A stretch of DNA of 64,000 bases from the NCBI GenBank assembly GCA_022605955.1, contig JAKCOZ010000041.1, forward strand, positions 5,153,001 to 5,217,000, in the 5' to 3' direction. The notes beneath the pieces are model-generated. The model did no database searches. It was not told where the DNA came from and worked only from the letters and a program-made list of their open reading frames with translations. The DNA is from Rallus limicola. Taxonomy: Eukaryota > Chordata > Aves > Gruiformes > Rallidae. This document shows, piece after piece, positions 37,558-49,110 of this stretch. The position numbers and the translations under genes were made by a program. Position 1 is the first letter of the stretch, and the number at the start of each line of letters is the position of its first letter.

Positions 37558-39669
37558 CTGGATAGAAGATTCCAGAAGCATATGAAACTAGGATTTATAT
37601 TGTATTCTTATATTTCAGCATAATTAAAATTTAAGAAAACCCCACCAACCCAAACCCAGACTTGCTGAGTAAGTAACAGTTCCCTAGTAACCGGTGAGCA
37701 ATAGATCCCTGTAACACCATTTCTCTTCCCTCCTCTGTACAGTACCGGGCTTGTACTTTAACAATAGTGATGGGAACCCTCCATTTAGTTGGATTTGGTA
37801 AATACAGGAATGTGAAGGTGTAAACATTTTGTTCAATTAATAAAACAGGTGCAGCACGTCTCAACTGTGTGGCAATGAAAGCAAAGGCCTTTGGCAGGGA
37901 CCACTGGTTTCTGCAGCATTTGGGGACTTTGTGTCAGCTTCATTTTAAACTCAGCAATAGAACCATCGATTTAATTAGGTAGGAAACAATGAAAAACTCA
38001 TGAAAATCGATTTGGGATGCAGAAAGCTTGCATTTCTGGTGAGATTTTCCCCCTGAATTCCTCATTAGCTGACCAGTAATGCTGCCATGTAAGTACCTAC
38101 ATTAAATCCCCATGTTAACACCAGAAAAACTTGAAGACTCAACTTTATCTATGAACTGTTAATGCCGTTTCCTGCACTTGCGGGAAATCAGTATCAGAAA
38201 ATTTCTCAGCTGTATTCTCAAGGCTCTTGACAAGCTCTGCAGACCAGCAGGTCGAGGCCTGTTCTCTTACTGCTGTGCCTGACTGGTATTTCCTTGTGCC
38301 CCAAAGTGGTGGCATAAAACATCCAAAATCCAAGGCAGCCTGTCCATGTTTGAGACAAGCTTTTTTTAAGCTTTACGTTACCATTAATGGTTAAGTAAAG
38401 GGAATGGGAAAGAGCAAATCAGATCCAAAAAGCTTTTCTAATGCGTTGTCCTCACATATGCTACCCCCTCCGGCAGCCCCTCCGCTACCAGAACGTTGCC
38501 AGGTAACTCCAACCCAACAGTGAGGCCTGTTAGCAAATACTTCATGGACTGACCTCACAGGGGCTGCTTTTGAGGTAAATTGTGCAAAGTAGCAAAAATG
38601 AAGATGGCAGAGTCATTCCTTTGAGAAAATTGCTGCACTATGTGCAGCACCCAACATGATTGTCATCCACAGCTGCACTTTGGCTGTCACTCACAATGGA
38701 TAAACAATACACCTTTGCACATATCTCTGTCCTGTAAGGAGACCTGACACGAAACCATGGCATATGTTCTATCTTCCACCTTTCTGCTGACTAGAACCAT
38801 GCACAGTTGAACTGACCATTTCTCGCTATGTAAAGCCAACTCTGTTTTGAAGAATCTTCTGTCCTGATCCTGTACCAGATAGGACAATGTTTCACAGATT
38901 TCAAATCTGTGTTTGCCAGATATGTTTGACTGCATACTAACAAAGTGAAATGAATTCCATTAAAATTAGCCTTTATCTGTTAGAACTCTACCCAAATTCT
39001 CCAGTGGGACATATTTCTTCCACAACACTGAAAAACGTACTTTGCCCTCACCCTTTTCTTGATTTTTTATCTTTTAGTGCCTTAAATATAAATTTTTTGG
39101 ACTTCTCCTCCTCCTGCTATCTTGCTCTTATCTACGTTTCCTCAATTCTGTTTCATAATAGTACCTTTTTTTCCTCATATTCTACTCTATTTTACATTTT
39201 CTTTTCACTGGACAACCTCTTATTAACTGAGTGCCAAGAGTAAAAGTTTCACTGTTTTCACCTCCTGAGTAGCAAAGTGGACAGGAAGTTCTGAAGAGGT
39301 CTCATGGTTTATGTAATTTCATTGAGCATCAGAAAATAATGAGGTGATGGGAAGTTTGTGAAATATGATGTGAAAGGCCATGTGTCTATGTCATCATACT
39401 CCAGTTATCTACTCACTAGTCCCCTTTGTATTCCAGTTTTGATCTAATTGCTTCAAGGCTTTTAACAAAAGGATCACAGTAGATGACTGGACTTCATTTC
39501 AGTAAATACTGAAACCAACAACCAACATTGGTTGGTTATCTTCAGTAGATAGTGTTAATTTCTACAGTGGAAAATTATTTAAACCTCATGAACTTCATGA
39601 CTGACACTACTACAAGGAGAATTTTGTTTCCATAAACTTTTCTAAACAAGGCTCAGAACTACCATAAAA
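37558..39669. other. Non-coding stretch, no gene recognised
   Basis: This AT-rich sequence lies between two CR1 copies. The plus open frame at 38950-39243 (97 codons) is Ser/Phe/Leu-rich, as expected from pyrimidine-rich DNA, and has no motif. No other feature was seen. Confidence 0.55.
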
Positions 39670-39861
39670 CCATCTTTTCACAGTGAGGGTGAGGGAGCCC
39701 TGGGACAGGCTGCCCAGGGGGCTGTGGAATCTCCTTCTCTGGAGAGATTCGAGACCTGTCTGGATGCCGAGCTGTACGACCTGTCCTAGAGACCCTGCTT
39801 TCGCAGAGGGGTTGGACTTGATGATCTCTTCCAACCTCTACAATTCTGTGATTCTGTGACC
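39670..39861 (+). mobile_element. CR1 LINE 3' end fragment, plus orientation
   Basis: The last 190 bases or so of a CR1 copy. It begins at a gtgagggtgagggagccctg stretch and ends in two tandem attctgtg units (39843-39858), the diagnostic CR1 3' terminal repeat. Its wording is close to the copy at 43.7 kb, so both come from the same subfamily. The minus frames at 39610-39834 and 39659-39913 are shadows. Confidence 0.93.
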
Positions 39862-42800
39862 TGAAGTAGGTTAGTAGCCTATATAAAAATCCTGGAGCTG
39901 TAGGAGCATGCAATTTGCCTTAGGAACCTTTGAGGAAGAAAATTAATTAATGGAACACATGCAAGTTGTACTATTCCGGGTACCAGGACTTCACCCAGAT
40001 GAGCTCAGCTCTTTTCAAGGCACCACACACTTGGCTGATGGGCTCAGCTCAGTCCTGCCCTGGAGCCACTGGAGCAGGCCAGGATCAGTTTGGGTTTTTT
40101 TCTTAGCCCTTCTGTAGTGGCAAATTGCAAACCATTTCCAACGTGTCAAATTAACACCCAGTAAAACCCCCTCATGCAGACCAGGGATTCTCTGTCGTTA
40201 ATCGGAAGTGCAATTATGTGTAAAAACGAGTTTGTGTACTTGCTTTTTTGAAAGCTTTTACTTAACCAGCAATGAACTCCTCATCTGGAGACTAGCAACA
40301 CGGTGAACTTGCAAGCAGTATTAAAAACTCCTATCAAACAGTTTCAAGTTTTGACCTTTACCTGAAAATCAGATGAAAAATGCCCAATTATAACAGTAAT
40401 GTCCATTCCTAAGGCCGCCTTATTCATCACCTTTCTGGCTCCAGTCAGAGGAGGTTCTGCCTGTTGTGCCTGCTAGGGTAAACCTGGCTCTTTACAGCCA
40501 AGACCGAGCCCTCATAGCCACTTTATATTTTTATAACTTCATCATACTGGTAAAGAATTCCTATCTTATTTATACAGCTGTAGAAAAACCAAATCAGAAG
40601 AGTTCCAAAGGCCCATCAAACTGTAAGGTATTCTAAACTAACAAAAAAATCACATCATCACATTATTATAATGCACACACATACATCTGCTCATTATTAG
40701 TTTACAACTGAGCTAAGGTTTGCATTCATGAGACACGACAAACAAAACAACTATAAATTTTAAAGGAATTTCAAATTCTTTTACTACAGCATGCTAATAA
40801 ATAGAAAGACTATTCTTTGAAAGTAATAGAGCAGAAAAATAAGGCTAGATCTTGTCTCAGGTCATATAAACCATCATTTGAAGACTATCAGTGTGTTTTG
40901 GCTGTTAGAGGCAGTGACACAAAACTAATTTATGGTGACCAGGCAGAAGGCATCCAGCCAGAGAAAACCTCCCTGATAATCAATGACAAAAGAGTCACCT
41001 CAGTTGGGTTTTCTCTGCAAACTAAGACAGCTTCAGCACACGCTCCTCAACCAGCTCCCACTCCTCTCTCCCAACAAGGAGAGAGGATCCAGCTCACCGT
41101 ATATCTGTACTGAGAGAAGGCAATTCGGTCCTGTTCATTAGCAATTGCTTTAAAAAGCAACTCACTTAATGAAATCAGTGAGACAACTTAATGAAATCAT
41201 GATGGAAGAGAACATACATGGAGTTAGTGTCTTCCAAATTGTGATGAAATGACCCAAAAGGTGTTTTTGTTTCAGGTAACATCTGTCCCACTAGTAACTC
41301 GCAGAGGTTTTAAGAAAACAGATATCCAGTAAGTGTTCTATGGAATGGAGAAAACATTCCACTGTGTTCCTTCCCTGCAGTTCATGGAAGTGCTGGTGCC
41401 CATCTTTACATCTGCAGTACGTGTGCTATGGTGCTCTCTCAACGCAGTAGCACTTTATAATTTCCTTAGTAAGAAACATCTTGAGTAAAGTTTACAAGTG
41501 GTTTTATCATTTATAATACAGCAGCTCTGACAAATAGATCTTGCTGTAGAAAAAAGAAATATCCTACCTAGATTAGAGCATCGAGCCTAGAATGAACATC
41601 AAAAAGCTACCAGAGTGGAATTCCCTGAGAAACTCTGAAGCACTATTTATATCATCAGCTGTCTTAAGTGATTATGAAGCAACTGTCTTTGTAGTACCTA
41701 CATTTAGTTCTTCAACTGGAAGACAGTGTCTTGCATTTTATTGTCGGAAAAATGCCCAGAAATGATCAGTACCAAAGGTGAGCGCGCCATTACAAGGCAC
41801 ACAGCATTCCCTGGGTTTGTACTGTTAACAGCTGCTCACAAGAGGACAATGCCTTTCATGGGCTCTGAAATTTGGAATTTACATTCAACCTCTCACACGA
41901 AGCTGGTTCATACTTCTGCAATTACCACTTCAAACAAAAAAAAATGTTAAGATGTTTCAGATAACCTATTACCTTTCAATATAAGCAAAACTAACCACAA
42001 GTCTAAGATTTCTGAGTACTGAAGACAGTGATTTTCTGTAGCAAGCATGATTAAATAGAATTATTCAGATCAGATTTTTAAGTAACAAATACATCTGAGT
42101 AAAATAGAAGTTGTTCATAAAAAATGAAAGAAGAGCCATACTGGCAAATATCCTTCTGGTACTCAGTTCTCATTATCTGCTGCTGCTGCTTAGCTCAATA
42201 AAACGAGCCTTGCACCACTTACAGTAAGTAATACTTGTCTTGCACAACTGCCACAGGAATTTTGCCATCTATTTCAGTGAATTTAGAATGCTAGATTGTG
42301 TTACACAGAAATAATTTTTACAGTATTGAAGCTGCTCTTCTTGGCCATGATGATCTTTCTCACGTGGGAAAGCATAACTGAAACGAACAACAGAACAGGA
42401 CCACTCATAGGAAAATGAGGAGTAAAGGGATGTCCTTACCCATCTTGGGAGAGTGAAGAAAGGCCAGTTGTTAAGGCCAGGTAGATTCCACTTCTGTAAA
42501 GGCAGCTGTACTTGGAGACATACAGAAAAGTTCTCCAAGGAGTGGGAAGGAGAAAAATAAAATTTAGTATTCTCTAAGAGCTTGCACTCTCTTTGACAGC
42601 TTGTGCAAATGGCAGACAACAAATTCCTCTTCCTGCAAGTGCACTGGTTTGTCCAGGTAGCCAGCCCAAGCCAACTGGGCTGTTTGGATAGCAAGAGTCT
42701 GATACTGAGAGGTGAGGTGAGAGGAGGAGTCTTCTGCTTAGCTGGATGCTAAGACGTAGAACTTCTCAAAGGAAGACTTGCCTCTTTCTAAAGAAACTAT

Positions 42801-43689
42801 TTCTGAATATTATCTAGTGGTTTCTGTATGCAGGGATTAAAGTAGAGCAAAGCCAGGGCAACAACCATATGTAAATGACACCACGTATTGGTAGTACTTC
42901 CCAAGTTACAGGCCACTCCTTGGCCTGTACCACACAGATCACAGCACTGCTTTCTCTAATACTTGCAACTTAAACTTTCCACACTGATTTATGAGTCACA
43001 CATTATAAGCTCGCCACTAATTCTCAGTTAATATGGAACCAATAACAAGTTTGGGTTGGCATTGCTCCACAAATTAATTTCATACTTTCACTGAGAAAAA
43101 AATACATTAAGAAATAAATTGTAAAAAAGTCCACAGTGGAAGTGAAAGGAAGTCACCCCTACAGTAACCCTATGGTTTCTGTCCCATTTCCACTGATAAA
43201 TTTCTAACAGATGTATAGGTATGAAGTGCAGCAGAAAATTTCACACTTATATCAATGAGATTAATGGACTATTATCTCATTTCCAAGATTACTTAGAATC
43301 GATTTTATGGTCCCTTTCCTCTGACAGGTTTCATGTTCTGATTAAAGAAACGCCTTAGCTATAAAACTTACACCTGAACTTTGCCAGATTTGCGCTGTTT
43401 TTGTAAGGCTTTTTGTTGGAATCATGCTCACATTTGAAAAAAGATATTTGCAAGAGCAAACAAATACTTACCAACATCAGTAAGACTTCATCCTAAACCA
43501 GCAAAGTTAATTGGTGAAATAATTCTTCCATCATAATCATACAAATTTCCTGTCAGTGTACTGGCATGCTATAGAGAAGAGCTTGAGAACCTCAGCCCAC
43601 AAAAGAGGTACCACCACATACCCAGTGGGTTGTGGTCTCAAAGCTAACAACATATTTTTGCAGTAGTCTTCCCTTTTTTACTTTTCTTT
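39862..43689. other. Non-coding stretch, no gene recognised
   Basis: At 39985-40080 there is a GC-richer fragment sharing the words ctgatgggctcag and gagctcagctc with the repeat at 48932, possibly a remnant of the same LTR family. A short duplication of ACTTAATGAAATCA occurs at 41164-41177 and 41186-41199. A ratchet-like splice word lies at about 41260-41281 on the plus strand. The longest frame (42269-42694, minus, 141 codons) shows no motif. Confidence 0.5.
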
Positions 43690-44149
43690 TGCAAAGACAG
43701 GGATCTCCTGGAGACGGTCCAACAGGGAGGCTACAAAGATGACTGAAGGCCTGGAGTATCTCCCCTATGAGGAAAGGCTGAGTGGGCTGGGGCTGTTCAG
43801 CCTGGAGAAAAGAAGCCTGAGAGGGGATCTGATCAATGGTTATCAAGTGTGAGACACAGGGGGAAATGGCCAGCCTCTTCTCAGTGTCTGTGGGGACAGG
43901 ACAAGGGGCGATGGCCTCAAGTTAGAGCACAGGAAGTTCTGCACCAATATGGGGAAGAACTTCTTCCCAGTGAGGGTGAGGGAGCCCTGGGACAGGCTGC
44001 CCAGGGGGGTGCGAGTCTTCTTCTCTGGAGATATTCCAGACCCGTTTGGATGCCAACCTGTGCGACCTGTCCTAGAGACCCTGCTTTGGCAGGGGGTTGC
44101 ACACGATGAGCTCTGGAGGTCCCTTTCAACCCCTACAATTCTGTGATCA
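43690..44149 (+). mobile_element. CR1 LINE fragment, 3' part, plus orientation
   Basis: A 5'-truncated CR1 copy of about 460 bases. Landmarks include gaaaggctgagtgggctggg near 43770, ggacaaggggcgatggcctc near 43899-43918, the gtgagggtgagggagccctg block near 43971 and gacctgtcctagagaccctg near 44064. It ends with ctacaattctgtgat. The open frames over it (43843-44157 minus, 43849-44109 plus) are repeat-derived. It is the same subfamily as the copy at 39.7 kb. Confidence 0.93.
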
Positions 44150-46028
44150 TGCTCCAAGTAAGGAGCCTGGTGCTGATGAAGTATCGCAGTAGTACATCAT
44201 GAGGAATCTTGCTTTAACAGTACATTTTAAGGATAAGGTGCTTTAATGATACATTCCTCAAAGTGGGCACCAGCAAAAATTCCATACAAGATAACAAGAA
44301 CTAGACTGCACGTTCTGTACTGACTCGCTGGTAACACTCCATATGGCACTAGTAAAGTGGAGAACATAATCTTAGAATCCTTAAATATAATTATCCTACA
44401 CAATAAATAAATAAAAAGGGAAAAAATAGCATCTATGTTACTCTAATTTGCCTTCACAAAAATGAACAAATGAATCTTCTCATTGTAAACACTTAATTTT
44501 ACGATTATTACTGCTTTTGGAAGAGTACCTTCTCTGTGTATATATTTTTAAAATTATATGCGCTTTTGCTGATTAAAACTGGAATAAATGTTGTGCTGAC
44601 TGTTTTCATCTAGGAATAGTATATCATATCATAGAAATGTAAATATATCAGAACTACATTCCTAAGAAAATCAGTATACTATTCATCTGCTCCCGTCGGG
44701 TACTTGGTTGTGGCCATTGCCACAATACATTCCATTTTTATAATGCTAAATTATTTTTACTTATTTTCAAAGCATACTGTGAACACACTAATTATTCTAG
44801 TTCTCAACATACAGTTGCAATGGGTTTTCAAAGTAACACTAGAAAAAAAGCCTAAACTAACAGAATGAAGTCTCATCACTATACACAGCCCAGAGTACAT
44901 ACTAATACAACCCTAGGTACAGAGAGCAGTTCTTTATGACCAGTTGGAACGAAGCTGCTTCTAGACAAGTATCAGTTCTAGGAACAGAATGTGAAGTGGT
45001 TTCAAACACAAGCTGTATACCTTGGGGTTCTGAACTCACATCTACTCTGTTAGATAAACCAAGGCTGCTTCGATATTACTCTGCAGACTCAGCTGACATT
45101 AACACCCACACACTCCCCAACTATGCCGCACGCTGTAATTAAATACCTAAGGTGAAACTCGCTTTGCATCTACAAAGGAAGATATATTTGATGACTCAGT
45201 ATGTGCCAGCAGTTGAAGCTTGCGAGCTACAAATTCCCCAGTCATCTCACACTTCCAGCTGAATTGCAAGGCCTGGAGATAAGTCATTTTATAAACACAT
45301 CTAATCGGATTCTGCTCAGTATGCCGGGCAAATCGGAGGTAGATGAGTATATTGAGAACAGGCATTTGAAATGAATTTCACATATGAAATCAATCTAACA
45401 ACCAAAAAAATAATGCATTTGGTGACTCATCTCAATGTCAGAACATCACGAACCAAGGAAGGGGGAGAGACTGGAATAACTAAGTCCCAAGAAGTGCGTG
45501 ACACGTGAGTACAAACAGCTAAAGAAATGTTCCCCTCCCTCTGCTCACAGAGGACCAGTAGGAAGGAAAAAAACAACCAAACAAAAAGAGTAAAGCCTCA
45601 AGAGTGCAGAAGGATGCCTGAGAAGATGGAAGAAATAAAAGCCAGCATAACAAAGTCTTGATGGAAAAGTTTAAAGCATTTCATCACCTCCTGTACTTTC
45701 CCCAGTCAACAATAAAAAGATGACTTATAGACGAGTGAAAGCAAAAATACATGAGAAAATTATTCACTGTATTTCTTAGATATTCATTGAAACATAGTAC
45801 ATAGCCTGATATTAAATAGCATTGTGGTTTAGACTCTCCTCAGAGGACTGCTCCTGAGATACAGCTCCGCTCTAACATGCTTGCTGCCTCTTCCATAGAA
45901 CAATCAATCACAACTATCACTAATTGAGAAAAAATTAACTTTAAAATCAAGCCCACCTAGCAGGACTCCCTGACATGAAAAGAAAAAACTGAATCCCTTC
46001 TAGAAAAAACCCCTTTGAGTTGTCCAGA
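44150..46028. other. Non-coding AT-rich stretch, no gene recognised
   Basis: No transposon or gene was recognised. The section near 44370-44790 is particularly AT-rich with many AAATAT/ATTTTA words. The short open frames near 44936-45365 have no motif. Confidence 0.55.
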
Positions 46029-46561
46029 TGTCTGGGTTTAGGCTGGGATGGTTAAATTTCCCCAGCAGTGGGCATAGTGCTGTGCATGGGACTGAAGGTA
46101 AGGAAGCTGCTGACAACCCACTGAGGTTGTGGCTGGGCAATGATCAAACCACGTCAAGGACTGTTCAGCTGCTCGCATCACCCTAGCGGGTGGCTGGGGA
46201 TGCACGAGAGGCTAGGACAGCTGACCCCAGTGACCAAAGGGATGTTCCTGACTGTAGGATGTCATGCTCTGTGTATACCTTGGGGAAGCTGGCCAGGGGT
46301 TAGGACTGTGGCTTGAGAGCTAGCTGGTCACCAGTCAGCAGGGCGTGAGCAATTGTGCTGTGCATCACCTTGTTTTATCGCTCTTGTTGCTGATGATATC
46401 ACTACCTTCCTGTTCTGTTACATTAAACTGCCTTGATCTCAACCAATGATTTTTACCTTTTTCACTGATTCCTTCCCCCATCCCACTGCGGGGCATGGGG
46501 CATGGCATGTGCTCCTGCGTGGTTGCTATAGCTGTCTGGTGGGATAAACTGCATCACCAGG
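46024..46561 (+). mobile_element. Near-complete solo LTR of an avian endogenous retrovirus (family A), with target duplication
   Basis: A 528-base element at 46029-46556 starts TGTCTGGGTTTAGG and ends ACTGCATCA, so it keeps the TG...CA ends of retroviral LTRs. It is flanked by CCAGA (46024-46028) and CCAGG (46557-46561), an imperfect 5-bp target duplication with four of five bases identical. The internal wording (CAGCTGACCCCAGTGACC, AAAGGGATGTTCCTGAC, ATTAAACTG near the 3' part, CCCCCATCCCACTGCGGGG) parallels an ERVL-like LTR family I recall from neoavian birds. The same words recur at 58.3-58.7 kb. No gag, pol or env sequence adjoins, which indicates loss of the provirus body by recombination between its two LTRs. 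Confidence 0.85.
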
Positions 46562-47121
46562 CATGGTCTGGCAATGGGAAAAATGCCTCCTTCATAAATG
46601 CATCATGTAGACACAGATTCTCAAAGACCTAGCCTTACACTAATTCCAGGGATGTAGAACAGACTTCAGGCTTGAAAAATACAGTAACTTTGCTAAATCT
46701 GTGAGTTTTAACATTGAGCCCTGAGTCCTCCTCCCGTACTCAGAAACACTATGTACTTTAAAAAGTTGAATATTAAATCACATAGGTCATTTTTTCAGTC
46801 TTTGTTTTGACAGAATTATGAGCCCATCAATAACAAAGAAAATAACTGAATATAAAAAGCTTGCAAAGTTTTAGCTGAAAAATGTTCTGCTAAACAAACT
46901 CTGATTGTACCTTAAGATCACTTTTTTTTTTCTGATTTAAAAGAAGAAAAAATAAAAATTACATGGCATGGTCAGGAGTGACAGAGTAACAAAACCACAC
47001 AAACACACATGTACCCATGCAGTGGCACAAAAGAAAGGCATCTTCAGTCCCCAGATGTGACAAGTCATCCTTGTCTGGCTGCCTGATGCCCACCCAGCTG
47101 CTCTTTCCCCCATTCATCCCC
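46562..47121. other. Short non-coding interval between LTR pieces
   Basis: No gene or recognisable repeat lies between the solo LTR and the two-copy minisatellite. A T9-10 run is near 46922. The plus frame from 47017 runs into the minisatellite and is not a gene. Confidence 0.5.
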
Positions 47122-47216
47122 TTTCCATCCCCTTCATCAGGATGGGGAGAAAGTAAAATGGGGGATTTTCCCCCATTTCCATCCCCTTCATCGGGATGGG
47201 GAGAAAGTAAAACAGG
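47122..47216 (+). repeat. Two-copy minisatellite, 54-base period
   Basis: The block TTTCCATCCCCTTCATC, then GGATGGGGAGAAAGTAAAA, occurs at 47122 and again at 47176, a period of 54 bases with very few differences. Each unit contains an internal inverted repeat (CCATCCCC ... GGATGGGG). Open frames across it on both strands (46959-47225, 47017-47271) contain a repeated peptide only because of this duplication. Confidence 0.85.
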
Positions 47217-47282
47217 AAAGGTCATGGGTCAGGATGAAAGCAGGGAGCTATCATGGGCACAACAGATTTGACTTGGAGAGTG

Positions 47283-47425
47283 GAGTGCTGCAGCCCCTCC
47301 TCCTCTCTCCCCAGGGCTGGTTCTCAAGTGTTTGCTCCTCAGAGCTGTGCTGCATTTTGCCTTGTCTCAGCCCTGTTTTCCCAGAGGTGCTGCCAGCCTA
47401 GCTGAGGGGCTGAGCTGTGCCGAGT
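47283..47425 (+). mobile_element. LTR-like interspersed repeat fragment (family B), plus orientation
   Basis: About 140 bases match the minus-strand copy at 8092-8312 in order and wording (CCTCCTCCTCTCTCCCCAGG, GCTGGTTCTCA, TTTGCTCCTCAGAGCTGTGC, TTTTCCCAGAGGTGCTGCC, GAGGGGCTGAGCTGTGCC). It is broken off at its right edge by the family A LTR that starts at about 47431, which suggests a nested or adjacent insertion. Confidence 0.65.
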
Positions 47426-47430
47426 GGCTG

Positions 47431-47775
47431 TGTTAGCTTTCTTCCTACCAGCTCATGGTGCTGTGATTTGGGTTTGTTACCAAAACACCATTGATAATGG
47501 ACCAATTCTTCATACCTTGTTGCACAGCACTTACTCAGAGCCAAGGGTGCTTCTCACCCTCACAGTCTGTGGGCTGGGGTGCACAAGAAGCTTCCCTCCC
47601 TGTCAATGGGAAGCAGTGGATGAATTCCTTATTTTGCTCTGTTTGTGTGTGCCACTTCATTTATGTAATTGTCTTTTTCTCAAGTCCTGCATTTTTCTCA
47701 CCTTGCAGTTCTCTTGCCCATCACTGGGGGTGACAGAGCCAGCAGCCAGGCTGCTTTTTTTTTTTTTTTTTTTTT
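47431..47775 (+). mobile_element. Truncated endogenous retrovirus LTR (family A) ending in a T21 tract
   Basis: The words TTCTTCCTA.CAGCTC, ATGGTGCTGTGATTTGG, CCAAAACAC and GGCTGGGGTGCACA match the LTR at 58.3-58.7 kb. The 3' part (GGAAGCAGTGGATGAATTCC, then CCCATCACTGGGGG) corresponds to the LTR 3' half. Compared with the full element about 120-150 bases of the middle are missing, and the extreme 3' end is replaced by an uninterrupted T21 run at 47755-47775. The plus frames at 47424-47777, 47491-47733 and 47669-48082 lie in or cross it and are not host genes. Confidence 0.75.
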
Positions 47776-48931
47776 AAGTATTGTGAACATTAAGCCTCTC
47801 TGCTCTCTGAAACCATTTATTTGGGCCTGCCTTTCTCCTACCTTGCCCTGGCATAGTGCAAATATATTTCCCTCTATCTTTACCCACCGTGAATCACAGC
47901 TTTCTTACGCTGAGAGACTCCAGTGGGCCTGGCAGTTTGAGCATTACCCGACCCTGTACGATAACAGTTTTCTACAGAGGGTCCATGCATTTCCTTTATC
48001 TGTCCTTTGTCCTTATGAAGAAAACACAAAGGAATCACAGGGCAATGGTGAATTAGGGCCTAAATTTTTATTCTTGTTCTAGATTCTTGATTGGTTTTAT
48101 TCCACTGGAGGCAAGCTCTCAAGTCATAAACAGAATTAAAAATGCATGGACTGAACTTAAAATGTAATATAATAAATGAAATGTGATGCTCTTACTTAAT
48201 AGCTTTAGCTGTTGAAAGTTCAAAGGCATCCTGTATTTCAATTACAAAATGAAATATTATTTTGTTCAAAGGAAAAACATCCGCTGAGACGCAAAATCCT
48301 TTTGGAGATTTTCTTCTACTATTTCACTATTTTTAACCCAAAACTCCAGGGGAGGTACTATCAAATATCAAACTGCTTTGGTTCACCAAACCAGGTTATC
48401 AAGATGACCTAATTTAATCTCTAGCTGATGAGGACATTTCTTTGAACAACTGTACACTCCCCAATGGTTTACCTTGGTTTAGTCTATTAAGCAAAGAAAA
48501 TTAGCTGAGTATATTTCTTTATATTTCTAAAATATCTTAATTAAAAATGCTTTAAGAACCCCTCTTTGAATATTTAGGCAACTTATACAGCTTAGATGAC
48601 TTGCTACGGAATAGCCTGATGGAAGACTTCTACAGAGAGTGATGAAACAACTGCTGAACCAAGTTACAGCACCCTGTGGAGCCCCGGGTGCAGCAATCAC
48701 AGGTACGTGCACTCTCATGGGTTTTATTGTGGTTACTCCAGAGTCCGCTGGATAACTCAGTGTTTGTCTCTCTTAAGAAGCTGTGGCATAGAAGATTACA
48801 ATTACTGATAACCTGCATATGCACTATAATGTGCACAATCTCTGTTGACAGGTTATACAGGTGCAGACAGAGAGATCCCTACAGTAAACAGTTCATGTAG
48901 AGTTTTTTACCCTTCCTTAACTATGTTATCA
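47776..48931. other. Non-coding interval, no gene recognised
   Basis: This is AT-rich sequence. A plus-strand stretch at about 48560-48640 reads as a short, codon-like open frame before a stop, and a donor-like ACAG/GTACGT follows near 48703. The frame is interrupted between them, so I do not call an exon. Confidence 0.5.
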
Positions 48932-49110
48932 GAGAGGGGCGACCAGCATCACTGATGGGCTCAGGTTTGGGAAGCAGTGAGTGGGTAGATTTTCAAGCCG
49001 TCTGAAACTCTCTCTTGCTTGACATGGGGGCAGCTCCTGATCTCTTCTCACAGAAGAGATCCCTATGCCCCCCCACTGTCAAATCCTTGTCACAGAAGCC
49101 CAACATGCAC
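48932..49110 (+). mobile_element. Possible LTR fragment (family B or relative), plus orientation
   Basis: GC-richer text (GGGGCGACCAGCATCACTG, TGATGGGCTCAGG, GACATGGGGGCAGCTCCTGA, TCTCTTCTCACAGAAG, CCCCCCCACTGTCAAATCC) resembles the 3' portion of avian endogenous-retrovirus LTRs as I remember them. It shares ctgatgggctcag with 40035-40047. It may be the missing remainder of the family B element at 47283, with the family A LTR and other sequence inserted between. Support is from recall and short words only. Confidence 0.4.

Noticed and set aside
47017..47271. Frame with a repeated peptide
   Set aside because: The repeat peptide is produced by the two-copy 54-base minisatellite, not by a structured protein.
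48555..48720. Exon-like plus frame followed by an ACAG/GTACGT donor
   Set aside because: The frame beginning after TTTAG hits a stop about 60 bases in, before the donor, and no other frame is open across the whole interval.
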